Counted from the first letter of the stretch, positions 1-6,105 are shown. The stretch: 10,456 bases of DNA from CAVPRW01 sp046727435 [NCBI: bacterium] (GCA_046727435.1 JBKPCR010000395.1:1-10456), one strand, 5' to 3'. Numbers and translations: made by a program. The notes: generated from the letters alone by a model not told the origin.

Positions 1-2100
1 GTCGTGTTCAAGGCGCGCCATCCCGGTATCGGCCACGAGGCCGACCTGTGGACGCAAGCCCGCCCGATTGAGGGTCTGGTGCACGCCGCTGATGGCCAGC
101 AACATATCGAGGCGCGCCTCCTCGGCATCCAGACCGCGATCGGTGAGAATGACGACGCGACACCCCTTCTCGACCGCCTCGCTAGCCTCTCGGTTCAGCT
201 CTTCCAGTCGCCAGCGCGCTCCTGCCGTCCCCTCATCCGCCGGATAGGTGACCGACAGGGTCGCCACACGCTCCTGGTTGCACAGCCAGGCAAAGCGGCG
301 GCCGCTGAGAATAGGGTCCTCCAGTTCGATGACCTTGGCATCGTGCTCCCATAGAATCGACTCGGGGGCGAAAAAGCCGTAGAGTTTACCGAGGGTGACC
401 CGCATCGAGAACACATACGCTTCGTTGTGCGGATCGACAGATGGATTGGTCACCTGGGCATGTCGACGCCGGGCGTAGCGCGTCAGGGTCCGTGGTCGTT
501 CGATCACCAACGGCGCGATCGGCGTATCGTCCCCCATCGAGAAGGTCGCCTCTTTGCCGGTGCGTAGCATGGGTAAAACGAAGTATTCGCGTTCATCGCT
601 GTTGGCGCCAAAGGCGATCAGCAGTCGGGTGAAGCGATCCGGTTCGATCGCTAACCGTGCGTAAGGATCGGTCCCGGAGGGGATGATGCGCTGCTCGGCG
701 ATCGCCACCCATTTGCGCCGGCCTCCAAGCTCGCTCTTCAGCTCATTGTCGGGATAGATGCGACCTTCATCCAGGTCGAGGGCGACGATCTCCCCCGGCC
801 CTAGTTGAATGGAATTGGTGATCTCGGAAGCCGGGATCTGTAACGCGCCGATCTCGGAGGAGAGATGAAACAGGCCATCTTTCGTCTCCACATAGCGCAG
901 CGGCCGGTAGCCGTTACGATCGCCGTGGGCGATAGCGTAGCGGCCATCGAGGTAGATCAAACCGGCTGGCCCATCCCACGGCTCGCGCATGGCATGTTGC
1001 AGACGGTACCAGGCGCGCAGACCGTCGGCCATGCCGAGTCGGCTCTCCCAGGCCTCGGGGATAAGGCCGAGGAGCGCCGAGACGGGATCAACCCCACAGT
1101 GAATCACCGCCTCCAGCACGTTGTTCAGCTGGTAGCTATCGCTGCCGTTGGTCAGGAGATCGGCGAAGATCCGTGCTCGCCGACCGCGCAACCCAGCCAG
1201 GCGCGCCCGCGTCCAGTTGCGGTTACCAGAGAGGGTATTGATCTCTCCGTTATGGCCTAGCATTGAGAAGGGCTGGGCATTGGACCAGAACCACGGCGTG
1301 TTGGTGGCATAGCGCTGGTGATACATCACCGCTGCCACCTGGAAGTCAGCATGGCCGAGGTCGGCCTGATAAAACTCGCCGATCTGGCTGGCGCGGAACA
1401 TGCCTTTGTATACCACCGTAAAGGGAGACATCGAGCACACGTGGAACTCGCCGATGCCAGCGCGCTTGGCCTCCTGATCGATCTGCCGGCGCACGCGATA
1501 CAGAATGATGGCAAAGCGATCAGGATGCGAGCGCCGCGCCGTCGGCCGGCCGCGGTCGGGGTTCTCGATCAGCACTTGCTGCATGTTGGGCAGCGTCTCG
1601 CGCGCCATGTCGCCGAGGATATCCTCGCGGCAGGGGACATCGCGCCAGCCGAGAATGGTCAAATTAAAATCGCCGCAGGCGCGCTCGACGATGCGACGCG
1701 CGATCTCCGCCCGCTCTGGGTCCTGGCTGTTAAACACCTGGGCCACGCCCCAGGGGCACGGATCGCCATAGGGGATACGCTGATCGAAGGCCTGGGCCAG
1801 GAAGGCTTGCAGGGCGCCGTGGCGATTATACAAGAACATCATGCCGGCGCCGTCGCTGGTACCAGGGTCGTCGGCGCTCCGGTGAGTTTCCGCCCCACGA
1901 TGTGTCAGGCACCCGTGGGCTGCGATGGCGTTGTCGAGGATCCGACGGTTCGGTTCGCCATCGAGACGAGCCAGGACGCCGATGCCACAGGCCGCCTTCT
2001 GCCAAGCATCGGCAGTGATGCGGTGCGTCTCGTAGAAATGTCGCGGAAGCGCGCGATCAGTCATCAGATCCGAAGCGTTAGTGTCGTAGCGCACCAGCAA
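1..2100 (-). CDS. gltB: Glutamate synthase large subunit (GltB), N-terminal ~700 residues, cut by window edge
   Basis: Ferredoxin/NADPH-type GOGAT large chain: its N-terminal class II amidotransferase takes ammonia from glutamine, which the FMN/Fe-S part (outside this window) adds to 2-oxoglutarate. The minus frame is open from an in-frame TAG just upstream to base 1, with no interruption. Conserved landmarks, counted from the TTG at 2100: the AACGIG motif with nucleophile Cys38 after a 37-residue propeptide, LTHRGAE (65-71), CSMSPFTVVYKGMF (222-235), HQRYATNT (261-268), HNGEINT (283-289) and GNRNW (292-296). The last visible residues (DRGLDAEEARLDMLLAIS) belong to the central domain. The TTG start is preferred because AAGGAG lies 8 nt before it and the propeptide length suits known GltB; ATG at 2064 is the alternative but has no comparable ribosome site. 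The family is about 1,500 residues, so roughly half is visible. Confidence 0.93.
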   Translation of the reverse strand, partial: MLVRYDTNASDLMTDRALPRHFYETHRITADAWQKAACGIGVLARLDGEPNRRILDNAIAAHGCLTHRGAETHRSADDPGTSDGAGMMFLYNRHGALQAFLAQAFDQRIPYGDPCPWGVAQVFNSQDPERAEIARRIVERACGDFNLTILGWRDVPCREDILGDMARETLPNMQQVLIENPDRGRPTARRSHPDRFAIILYRVRRQIDQEAKRAGIGEFHVCSMSPFTVVYKGMFRASQIGEFYQADLGHADFQVAAVMYHQRYATNTPWFWSNAQPFSMLGHNGEINTLSGNRNWTRARLAGLRGRRARIFADLLTNGSDSYQLNNVLEAVIHCGVDPVSALLGLIPEAWESRLGMADGLRAWYRLQHAMREPWDGPAGLIYLDGRYAIAHGDRNGYRPLRYVETKDGLFHLSSEIGALQIPASEITNSIQLGPGEIVALDLDEGRIYPDNELKSELGGRRKWVAIAEQRIIPSGTDPYARLAIEPDRFTRLLIAFGANSDEREYFVLPMLRTGKEATFSMGDDTPIAPLVIERPRTLTRYARRRHAQVTNPSVDPHNEAYVFSMRVTLGKLYGFFAPESILWEHDAKVIELEDPILSGRRFAWLCNQERVATLSVTYPADEGTAGARWRLEELNREASEAVEKGCRVVILTDRGLDAEEARLDMLLAISGVHQTLNRAGLRPQVGLVADTGMARLEHD

Positions 2101-2114
2101 GGTCGATACTCCTT
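2101..2114 (-). promoter_or_regulatory. gltB ribosome binding site that decides a TTG start
   Basis: On the minus strand AAGGAG occupies 2114-2109, followed by 8 nt and TTG at 2100-2098. The alternative ATG at 2064 has no similar purine-rich sequence at useful distance. An in-frame TAG lies shortly upstream, so the start can only be TTG 2100, GTG 2094 or ATG 2064. Confidence 0.6.
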
Positions 2115-2256
2115 CGGGGCTCTCCGCCAGGACCTACTGCCGTCGAAAATCCACCGCCATCGAGCAGCGGGGCTCTGGCCGTAGTTTCGTCATCTGACGC
2201 GTGGTCCGCCATAGCCGGAATATCGCGTCTTTCTCTGTATTCGTAATTGGCGTGTC

Positions 2257-2285
2257 TATATACACCCAAATCGCCAGTATGCCAA
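2257..2285 (-). promoter_or_regulatory. Candidate sigma70-type promoter for gltB
   Basis: On the minus strand, TTGGCA (2285-2280; 5 of 6 to TTGACA), a 17-bp spacer, then TATATA (2262-2257; 4 of 6 to TATAAT). It would start transcription near 2250 and give a leader of about 150 nt before the gltB start. This is pattern matching only. The leader contains no attenuator or riboswitch I recognise. Confidence 0.4.
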
Positions 2286-2456
2286 CAGTTTTTTGCGCCG
2301 CAAGGCATGCCCACACTGTGAGCGCTACTACACCTGAGAAAAGGCGTATGGCCCGAGCAGGAATTGCCCTGAGGCCGACATCCAGGTCCGTCCCTGCGGC
2401 CATTCCAACAGCCCCTCGTGGGACGCGCCGGTGTGTACACCCATCAGAGGCTAGGA

Positions 2457-2485
2457 TTGTGCATCAGATGGGCCTATGCTAAGAT
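2457..2485 (+). promoter_or_regulatory. Weak candidate promoter for the PD-(D/E)XK gene
   Basis: TTGTGC (2457-2462), 17-bp spacer, TAAGAT (2480-2485), about 50 bp before the ATG at 2535. The matches to consensus are modest. The region 2115-2534 between the two divergent genes otherwise contains no gene I can support. Confidence 0.25.
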
Positions 2486-2534
2486 AAACCCACGATATTG
2501 AAGGCGGCGACGTTATTCAAGGGTCGCGAGTGTA

Positions 2535-3020
2535 ATGGCTGACGCGGAATTCATCAAGCAACTGCGCCAAAATCTCCCCAGGTTGTTGCGGGAACACCCA
2601 GAGGTGCGTCATGAGCGATTGGATATGATGTTGGATGCTTTCCCTCTTCGGTGGGAGTACGCAGCTGTGCTGGAAGAAATGTACGCATGGCGTGGAGTGA
2701 TTGAGGAGTTTGCCGGGGAGATGTTTCCCTACGCTGAACGCCTGGTGTTGAGGGATGAGAGCGGAGAACTGTATGGGATCGCCGGGGCAGAGGTAGAATT
2801 TGATCTGTATGCTCACAACGGCCGAGCATACATAGGCGAAGTGAAATCGTATCTAAAGTTCGGTGATGTCCTCGCTTTCCATAAAAAAGTTACATTCGCC
2901 GCAAGAAAGCTAGAACGCCAGGTTACCCCTCTGATGATTGCGCTGAGCGCAACCGCTCGAGCTGAACAGCAAATGCGCGAGCTAGGGATCAAGTATCGAG
3001 TGCGTGTTGTGACGAATTAA
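2535..3020 (+). CDS. PD-(D/E)XK nuclease-fold protein, DUF3782-like
   Basis: 161-residue soluble protein, apparently complete. The C-terminal half carries the core of a PD-(D/E)XK nuclease fold: EVEFD (86-90), an 11-residue hairpin, then GEVKS (101-105), giving Asp90 and Glu102-x-Lys104 as candidate metal and catalytic residues. A helix (about 110-130) and a predicted strand IALSAT (135-140) follow, as in this fold. The layout resembles the DUF3782/DUF1626 group of small nuclease-like proteins of archaea, cyanobacteria and Chloroflexota. The usual long N-terminal coiled coil is replaced by about 50 mostly helical residues. The ATG at 2535 is the first start after an in-frame TGA; AAGGG at 2519-2523 is a weak, distant ribosome site. 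Its bases look less GC-rich than its neighbours, which hints at transfer. No partner gene lies beside it, and the substrate is unknown. Confidence 0.75.
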   Translation: MADAEFIKQLRQNLPRLLREHPEVRHERLDMMLDAFPLRWEYAAVLEEMYAWRGVIEEFAGEMFPYAERLVLRDESGELYGIAGAEVEFDLYAHNGRAYIGEVKSYLKFGDVLAFHKKVTFAARKLERQVTPLMIALSATARAEQQMRELGIKYRVRVVTN

Positions 3021-3072
3021 AGCGCAGTGAGGTGGCGAGATTATCTCCCCATATCCCTCACAGTGAGGACGC

Positions 3073-3256
3073 CTACGGATACAGGAGCCGAAAGCGTTCA
3101 CACACAAGTGGCATATCTGGCGACGGGGTTTTTGCCGAGGGCTCGGCAGCGCTCGATCTGAAGCGCCCAGCTATGCGTTCTCCAACCGGCGAGAGTGCGA
3201 TCTTCTTCGCCATAGTCGTAGGCAAACACAGCGTCCACGTCGGCAAACCTCTTCAC
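3073..3256 (-). pseudogene. ASCH-domain protein, C-terminal remnant with frameshift
   Basis: ASCH domains are small RNA-binding-like beta-barrels of about 150 residues. From GTG 3256 the minus strand reads VKRFADVDAVFAYDYGEEDR, then LAGWRTHSW, the usual end portion (DVDAxFAxxxGEGDRSLxxWR) of this family. The frame then runs into a stop, but shifting frame at the CCCC/AAAAA run (plus coordinates 3125-3133) restores PDMPLVCERFRLLYP followed by TAG at 3075-3073, the classical family C-terminus. Removing one C gives GKNPSPDMP, a natural join. The N-terminal ~90 residues are missing; the fragment begins exactly where the upstream GNAT frame ends (GTGA overlap). It is therefore a 5'-truncated, frameshifted relic. 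Family recognition is from memory of its consensus. Confidence 0.72.
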
Positions 3257-3954
3257 TGATCAACAGTCACCGGAACGAGGGCGCCGGGTACAACGTAGCT
3301 TCCAACACCGGGGAATGCCATCCCCGTCCACTCCTCCCACTGCCGGAAAGAGCGCCGCACGTGCATCGACCGCAAGCACGGGTGCAAGACTGCGCCGCCA
3401 GCCCGCACGTGCACGCGCAGCTAGGGGTCGAACGGGTAACCCTCGGCATTCCGCCACCGACAGTACTCTCCCATGGCGATGAGCGGGTAGCGACTCTTCA
3501 GCGAGGGCCTGACGGGGGCGATGAGATGACCGAACCCTTGCTCCCGGCCGATCTGCCTCACCGCTGCCAGCGCTCTGGAGCTCAGCCCCCTGCCGCGGTA
3601 CTGGTCAGAGAGCACGATATACAGCGCGCTGTACACCGTTGGCCTCCTCCCGTCCGCATGATCCATGAAGGCCTTCTCCAAGACCCAGTCGAGCCCTCCG
3701 TCAGGGAGCGCTGACCACTCCCCGTCGAAGGCCACCGGGATGCTGTACCCGCGCGCCACCGCAGTGCCGCTGGCCTTCTCCACAAGGCAGAACTGGTAAT
3801 CCGGAAATATCTCGGCCAGGCGGGACCAGTACCGGGAGACGGCCTCGTCGTGGTCGAGAAAGCCAGGCATGCTGGTGGTATGAACCGTGACGCTCAGCTC
3901 GCGGAACTGTTTGCCTGCTCGTGCGGTGACAACTATGTATTCAGGCATTGCCAA
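3253..3954 (-). pseudogene. GNAT-family N-acetyltransferase with in-frame amber codon and altered C-terminus
   Basis: Acetyl-CoA-dependent acetyltransferase fold; substrate unknown. Residues 1-177 read through the acetyl-CoA loop QYRGRGL (118-124) and the family segment FGHLIAPVRPSLKSRYPL (141-158) to GYPFDP. Codon 178 is TAG (3423-3421) where relatives have Trp (PFDPWLRVHVR). The same frame then continues for 55 residues with family sequence (LRVHVRAGG, QWEEWTGMAFP, GSYVVPGALVPV) to TGA at 3255-3253. So one TGG-to-TAG change splits an otherwise well-kept gene. The C-terminus also stops early: after VPVTVDQ the usual ~15-residue tail is missing and ASCH sequence begins. The start is TTG 3954 with GAGG 7 nt upstream; ATG 3948 is possible. 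An upstream in-frame TGA excludes a longer protein. The truncated product lacks the last conserved block and may be inactive. Confidence 0.85.
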
Positions 3955-4075
3955 AACTGCACCTCATCCCTGCCGCCTGACGAAATAGGCGTTAAGCGGC
4001 CGCGGGACCAGTGCACTGACCCCCGAGCCGGCCCTAGCCTGTCGTGACCCCCTGCCCGCGCCCCTATGGAGAAAC

Positions 4076-4092
4076 GGTTCCTGACACCTTTT
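4076..4092 (-). repeat. REP-transposase-associated motif (AAAAGGTGTCAGGAACC on minus strand)
   Basis: The 17-bp string read on the minus strand is AAAAGGTGTCAGGAACC. From memory, this sequence recurs next to IS200-like/REP-associated tyrosine transposases in many environmental genomes. It has the same GGxGTCAGG core and orientation as the motif at 4620-4637 upstream of the transposase stub here. Only one copy is present in the window, so repetitiveness is not shown directly. Confidence 0.4.
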
Positions 4093-4326
4093 CTTCGAAG
4101 TCAGCTTGCGGCAACAGAGAGAATCACGAGCGCGTAACCCCGAAGGTGAGTATGATCTTGACGCTGGACCATTCATAGAGGCCCTGCCTAGCCAGCCCAG
4201 GGCGAGGGTCACGCTGAGTCGTGCCTAAGAGGTTAGCCCAGGGTCAGCTCGATAGAGCGCATGAGATATGCCTGAGAGGTGTCAACATCAATCCTGATGG
4301 CTTGCAGCGGCCATGCAGCAGGCCAG

Positions 4327-4347
4327 TGGTGGCTTGTGAGGCCACCA
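4327..4347. repeat. 7-bp hairpin, TGGTGGC / GCCACCA
   Basis: Perfect inverted repeat with arms 4327-4333 and 4341-4347 and a 7-nt loop. It lies between the two motifs and near the transposase stub, so a REP-like role is possible, but a single copy cannot show this. Confidence 0.35.
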
Positions 4348-4489
4348 GGCGTCTGCGGTCCACGCATCAGGCCGCGGACCCAGCGCGGTGCACTTCACGT
4401 GAGCTCATCACCGCACACCGGCTTCCCGAGCAACGACGATGGACAGCCTCTGCTTCGCAGGCATGAAGCGGTTCCTCCGCGTAGGTCAT

Positions 4490-4588
4490 GCCGTCGTAGT
4501 CGTCTCGAACATAGGCTGGGCGGTTGTTCCCCCGCGTCATGACGTGAGCGACCGCCCCAGGAGAGGCGATGCTCAGCGGGCGAGCCAT
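4490..4588 (-). pseudogene. IS200-like / REP-associated tyrosine transposase (Y1_Tnp), N-terminal stub
   Basis: From ATG 4588 the minus strand reads MARPLSIASPGAVAHVMTRG then NNRPAYVRDDYD, the characteristic N-terminus of REP-associated Y1 transposases (MARPLRIEFPGAxYHVxxRGN...). Homology ends near residue 33. The frame continues about 40 codons to a stop with no family sequence, and the catalytic HUH and Tyr motifs are absent. A GGAGGAGGG ribosome-site-like stretch lies upstream. Such proteins act on single-stranded hairpin repeats; this stub cannot be active. Confidence 0.8.
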
Positions 4589-4619
4589 ACGGGGAAGCTA
4601 CCCTCCTCCATTCACATAT

Positions 4620-4637
4620 TCAAGCCTGACCCCATGC
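4620..4637 (-). repeat. Transposase-upstream motif (GGGGTCAGGCTTGA on minus strand)
   Basis: About 32 bp upstream of the transposase ATG, minus strand GCATGGGGTCAGGCTTGA. From memory, a GGGGTCAGG(C/T)(C/T)T sequence is a recurrent upstream mark of this transposase group. It supports the idea that the stub is the 5' end of an element. Confidence 0.45.
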
Positions 4638-4648
4638 TTTCATGCTTT
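4633..4648. repeat. Tandem duplication CATGCTTT x2
   Basis: The 8-mer CATGCTTT occurs twice in immediate tandem (4633-4640, 4641-4648), overlapping the outer edge of the transposase-upstream motif. It may be a slippage product or an insertion scar. Confidence 0.5.
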
Positions 4649-4740
4649 GGAAGCGAGGCGTGAACGGACGCTGGAGGCAGTCGGCGGCAGGCGGTTGTTA
4701 GCCCCCCTTAGAATAGGCAGCATGCTCAAAGCCTGGCTGC

Positions 4741-4769
4741 TTGCCAATAGTACCTCATAGTAGTACCAT
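4741..4769 (+). promoter_or_regulatory. hicAB promoter/operator candidate with TAGTACC direct repeats
   Basis: TTGCCA (4741-4746), 17-bp spacer, TACCAT (4764-4769; 4 of 6 to TATAAT) directly precede hicA. The heptamer TAGTACC occurs twice (4748-4754 and 4761-4767), 13 bp apart start to start, covering the spacer and -10. That is where an autoregulating HicB with a ribbon-helix-helix domain would be expected to bind. If this promoter is used, transcription would begin close to the hicA ATG at 4777. Confidence 0.4.
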
Positions 4770-4776
4770 TCTCCCT

Positions 4777-5031
4777 ATGAGAAGAACTCACCGAAGAACC
4801 CTGGAAGCCATCTTTGCGCATCCTGTCAGGGCCAATATCCCGTGGCGTGCGATCGAGGCGCATTTCGTTGAGCTTGGGGCCGAGATCAGTGAGTGCGAGG
4901 GCAGCCGGGTCGCGGTGGTGCTGTTCGGAGAGGTCCGGGTCTTCCATCGCCCTCATCCAAGCCCCAACACTGTTAAGGGGGCGGTCACCAGCATCCGTCA
5001 TTGGCTACAGCAGCATGGGGTCGTGCCATGA
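4777..5031 (+). CDS. hicA: HicA-family toxin (mRNA interferase)
   Basis: 84-residue toxin of the HicA double-stranded-RNA-binding fold, which cleaves mRNA and is neutralised by HicB. MRRTHRRTLEAIF, then IPWRAIEAHFVELGAEI, EGSRVAVVL (41-49) and VFHRPHP (55-61) follow a common HicA subtype. In this subtype the GSHH catalytic histidine of classical HicA is not present after GS (here Arg44). His57 and His60 are conserved in the FHRPHP block and could matter for activity; that is inference. ATG 4777 is chosen because family similarity starts there; an in-frame TTG at 4741 would add 12 unlike residues. No Shine-Dalgarno precedes the ATG. The TGA stop overlaps the hicB ATG (ATGA), so the two are one operon. 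Confidence 0.9.
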   Translation: MRRTHRRTLEAIFAHPVRANIPWRAIEAHFVELGAEISECEGSRVAVVLFGEVRVFHRPHPSPNTVKGAVTSIRHWLQQHGVVP

Positions 5032-5357
5032 ACATCATGTCGGTTGATGACTATCAGGCCAAGATCGAGTACGACGCAGAGCTGGATATGTTCCGTGGAG
5101 AAATCCTTGGCCTTCATGGGGGCGCTGACTTCTATGGGCGGACGCCAGAGGAGTTGCGGGCAGAGTTCCGGAAGTCGTTGCAAGTGTTCCTTGAGGTGTG
5201 CCGTGAGAAGGGGATTGAGCCTCGGCGGCACTATTCCGGCAAGTTCAATATCCGGATTCCACCAGAGTTGCATGAGCGCCTCGCCATTCTTGCGCAGGCC
5301 GAGGGGAAGAGCTTGAACACCTTGGCGCAAGAGGCCTTGCAAAGGGTTGTTCAGTAA
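5028..5357 (+). CDS. hicB: HicB-family antitoxin with C-terminal ribbon-helix-helix
   Basis: 109 residues. The N-terminal part (about 9-66: YQAKIEYDAELDMFRGEILG, FYGRTPEELRAEFRKSLQVF) is the partial RNase H-like fold that binds and blocks HicA. Residues about 70-107 (GKFNIRIPPELHERLAILAQ, SLNTLAQEALQRVV) form a ribbon-helix-helix DNA-binding domain, likely used for repression of the operon. ATG 5028-5030 overlaps the hicA stop, and translation is probably coupled. Length and domain order are normal for the family. The pair appears intact, unlike nearly everything around it. Confidence 0.92.
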   Translation: MNIMSVDDYQAKIEYDAELDMFRGEILGLHGGADFYGRTPEELRAEFRKSLQVFLEVCREKGIEPRRHYSGKFNIRIPPELHERLAILAQAEGKSLNTLAQEALQRVVQ

Positions 5358-5453
5358 AAGCAGTCGTTTGTTGCGGTTGGGGAGTAAGGGCCAACCACCC
5401 ACTGCGGGGGATGGGGAAACGGCAGTGCTTTGCTAGGTCGTGCCCCAGGTGTT

Positions 5454-5485
5454 GCTCAGTGGCAGTGCGGCCCCCGCCGCTGAGC
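5454..5485 (+). terminator. GC-rich hairpin downstream of hicB, possible terminator
   Basis: Arms GCTCAGTGGC (5454-5463) and GCCGCTGAGC (5476-5485) pair over 10 bp with one G-U, with a 12-nt loop. There is no T-run after it, so intrinsic termination is doubtful. GTGTTAGGC follows closely, which makes a recombination-site-like structure an alternative. Confidence 0.35.
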
Positions 5486-5547
5486 GGGCGTGTTAGGCTC
5501 ATCTCTGGCTGGACAGACCCTGAACGTGGGTCATGTGCGTCCGTCGT

Positions 5548-5584
5548 TGAGGTATCCCCATGAATTTCAGTAGGGGATACCTCA
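5548..5584. repeat. Perfect 12-bp inverted repeat TGAGGTATCCCC / GGGGATACCTCA
   Basis: Arms 5548-5559 and 5573-5584 are exact complements; the 13-nt loop (5560-5572) itself holds TGAA/TTCA. It lies about 50 bp outside the IS21 end. It could be a terminator-like cruciform, the footprint of another small element, or a regulator site. No T-run follows. Confidence 0.8.
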
Positions 5585-5635
5585 GGTCCGACCTCTGGTC
5601 TTTCGATGGTTCCATGCGTGTGTCCCTTCCGTACG

Positions 5636-5686
5636 TGTCAGCGATTATGTAAAACTCCCCACGTGCGATGCGTGAAAATTCCCCAC
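5636..5686 (+). mobile_element. IS21-family left terminus with two internal terminal repeats
   Basis: TGTCAGCGATTATGTAAAAC begins at 5636 with the TG typical of IS21 ends. Two copies of an AAAAyTCCCCAC repeat follow: GTAAAACTCCCCAC (5649-5662) and GTGAAAATTCCCCAC (5672-5686), the IstA-binding multiple terminal repeats of this family. istA starts shortly after. I found no inverted copy of these repeats downstream to 8730, so the right end and istB are missing. The exact outer boundary is inferred. Confidence 0.72.
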
Positions 5687-5715
5687 CCTTCCGAGGGTAG
5701 AAGGAGGGAAGGGAC

Positions 5716-6105
5716 ATGAACGATTTGCTCCATTCTCCCCTAAACTCGTTCAGGGAGGAGGGGGAGATGAGCGGATTGGACCTATGGACGGACATCCAAA
5801 GCCGGGCGCGGCACGGGGAGGCGAAGCAAAAGATTGCGCAGGGGCTGGGAAGTGATCGGAAGACGGTGCGGCGTCGGCTGGCGCAAGCGCGGCCGAGGCG
5901 TGACCAGCGGACCGTGCCTCGCCCATCGCTGGTCGCCCCATATCGGCACTATATCCAGCATCGCGTGACCGCGGTGGACTACAACGCCTAGCGCATCTTC
6001 CAGAAGCTTAAAGGGCAGGGCTATCCCAGCGGCGGTGAGATGGTCAAGCGAGCCGTACTCCCGTTGCGTGTGGAGCGCCATCGACTGCGCGACGCCACCG
6101 TGCGC
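5716..6105 (+). pseudogene. istA: IS21-family transposase IstA, N-terminal fragment with amber codon
   Basis: From ATG 5716 (AAGGAGG 8 nt upstream; ATG 5767 also has a purine-rich leader) the frame reads LDLWTDIQSRARHGEAKQKI followed by GSDRKTVRRRLAQ, an IstA helix-turn-helix, then RPSLVAPYRHYIQHR. It meets TAG at 5989-5991 (YNA*RIFQKLKGQGYPSGG) where relatives keep Gln/Lys/Arg, and continues in the same frame through MVKRAVLPLRVERHRLRDAT, still IstA-like. IstA similarity fades near VRG at about 6105; the RNase H-like DDE domain is absent. The same frame then runs directly into the pseudocyclase/ATPase gene. Confidence 0.75.

Larger units (their letters stand above)
3955..4489. other. Non-coding stretch between GNAT and transposase stub
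   Basis: No reading frame here resembles a protein family or has a convincing start. Two short sequences stand out: GGTTCCTGACACCTTTT at 4076-4092 and a 7-bp hairpin at 4327-4347, both listed separately. The stretch is probably eroded mobile-element flank. Confidence 0.5.
5358..5635. other. Non-coding stretch between hicB and the IS21 left end
   Basis: No gene is visible. It holds a weak 6-bp hairpin just after hicB (GGTTGG 5375-5380 / CCAACC 5391-5396), the stronger hairpin at 5454-5485, a GTTAGGC heptamer at 5492-5498, and the 12-bp inverted repeat at 5548-5584. Confidence 0.5.

Noticed and set aside
1-2184. Long plus-strand frames opposite gltB, including one of 288 codons.
   Set aside because: They are antisense shadows of a fully conserved gltB frame in GC-rich DNA.
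2215-2337. Forty-codon plus-strand frame with a CPHC zinc-finger-like motif (RRKACPHCERYY).
   Set aside because: No start codon, very short, closed on both sides by stops, overlaps the likely gltB promoter, and no family match.
2134-2403. Minus-strand frame upstream of gltB encoding a hydrophobic stretch (VVALTVWACLAA).
   Set aside because: Covers the candidate promoter and leader, no ribosome site, low-quality codon pattern; probably chance.
3955-4740. CRISPR array or tRNA gene in the non-coding middle stretch.
   Set aside because: No regularly spaced repeats and no cloverleaf or CCA-end pattern could be recognised.
3421-5991. Reassigned or suppressed TAG codon, because two relics (GNAT 3421, istA 5989) carry in-frame TAG within otherwise continuous sequence.
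   Set aside because: The amidase at the right edge ends with TAG exactly where its family ends, the ASCH relic also ends naturally at TAG, and other relics here have frameshifts and deletions. Ordinary decay is simpler.
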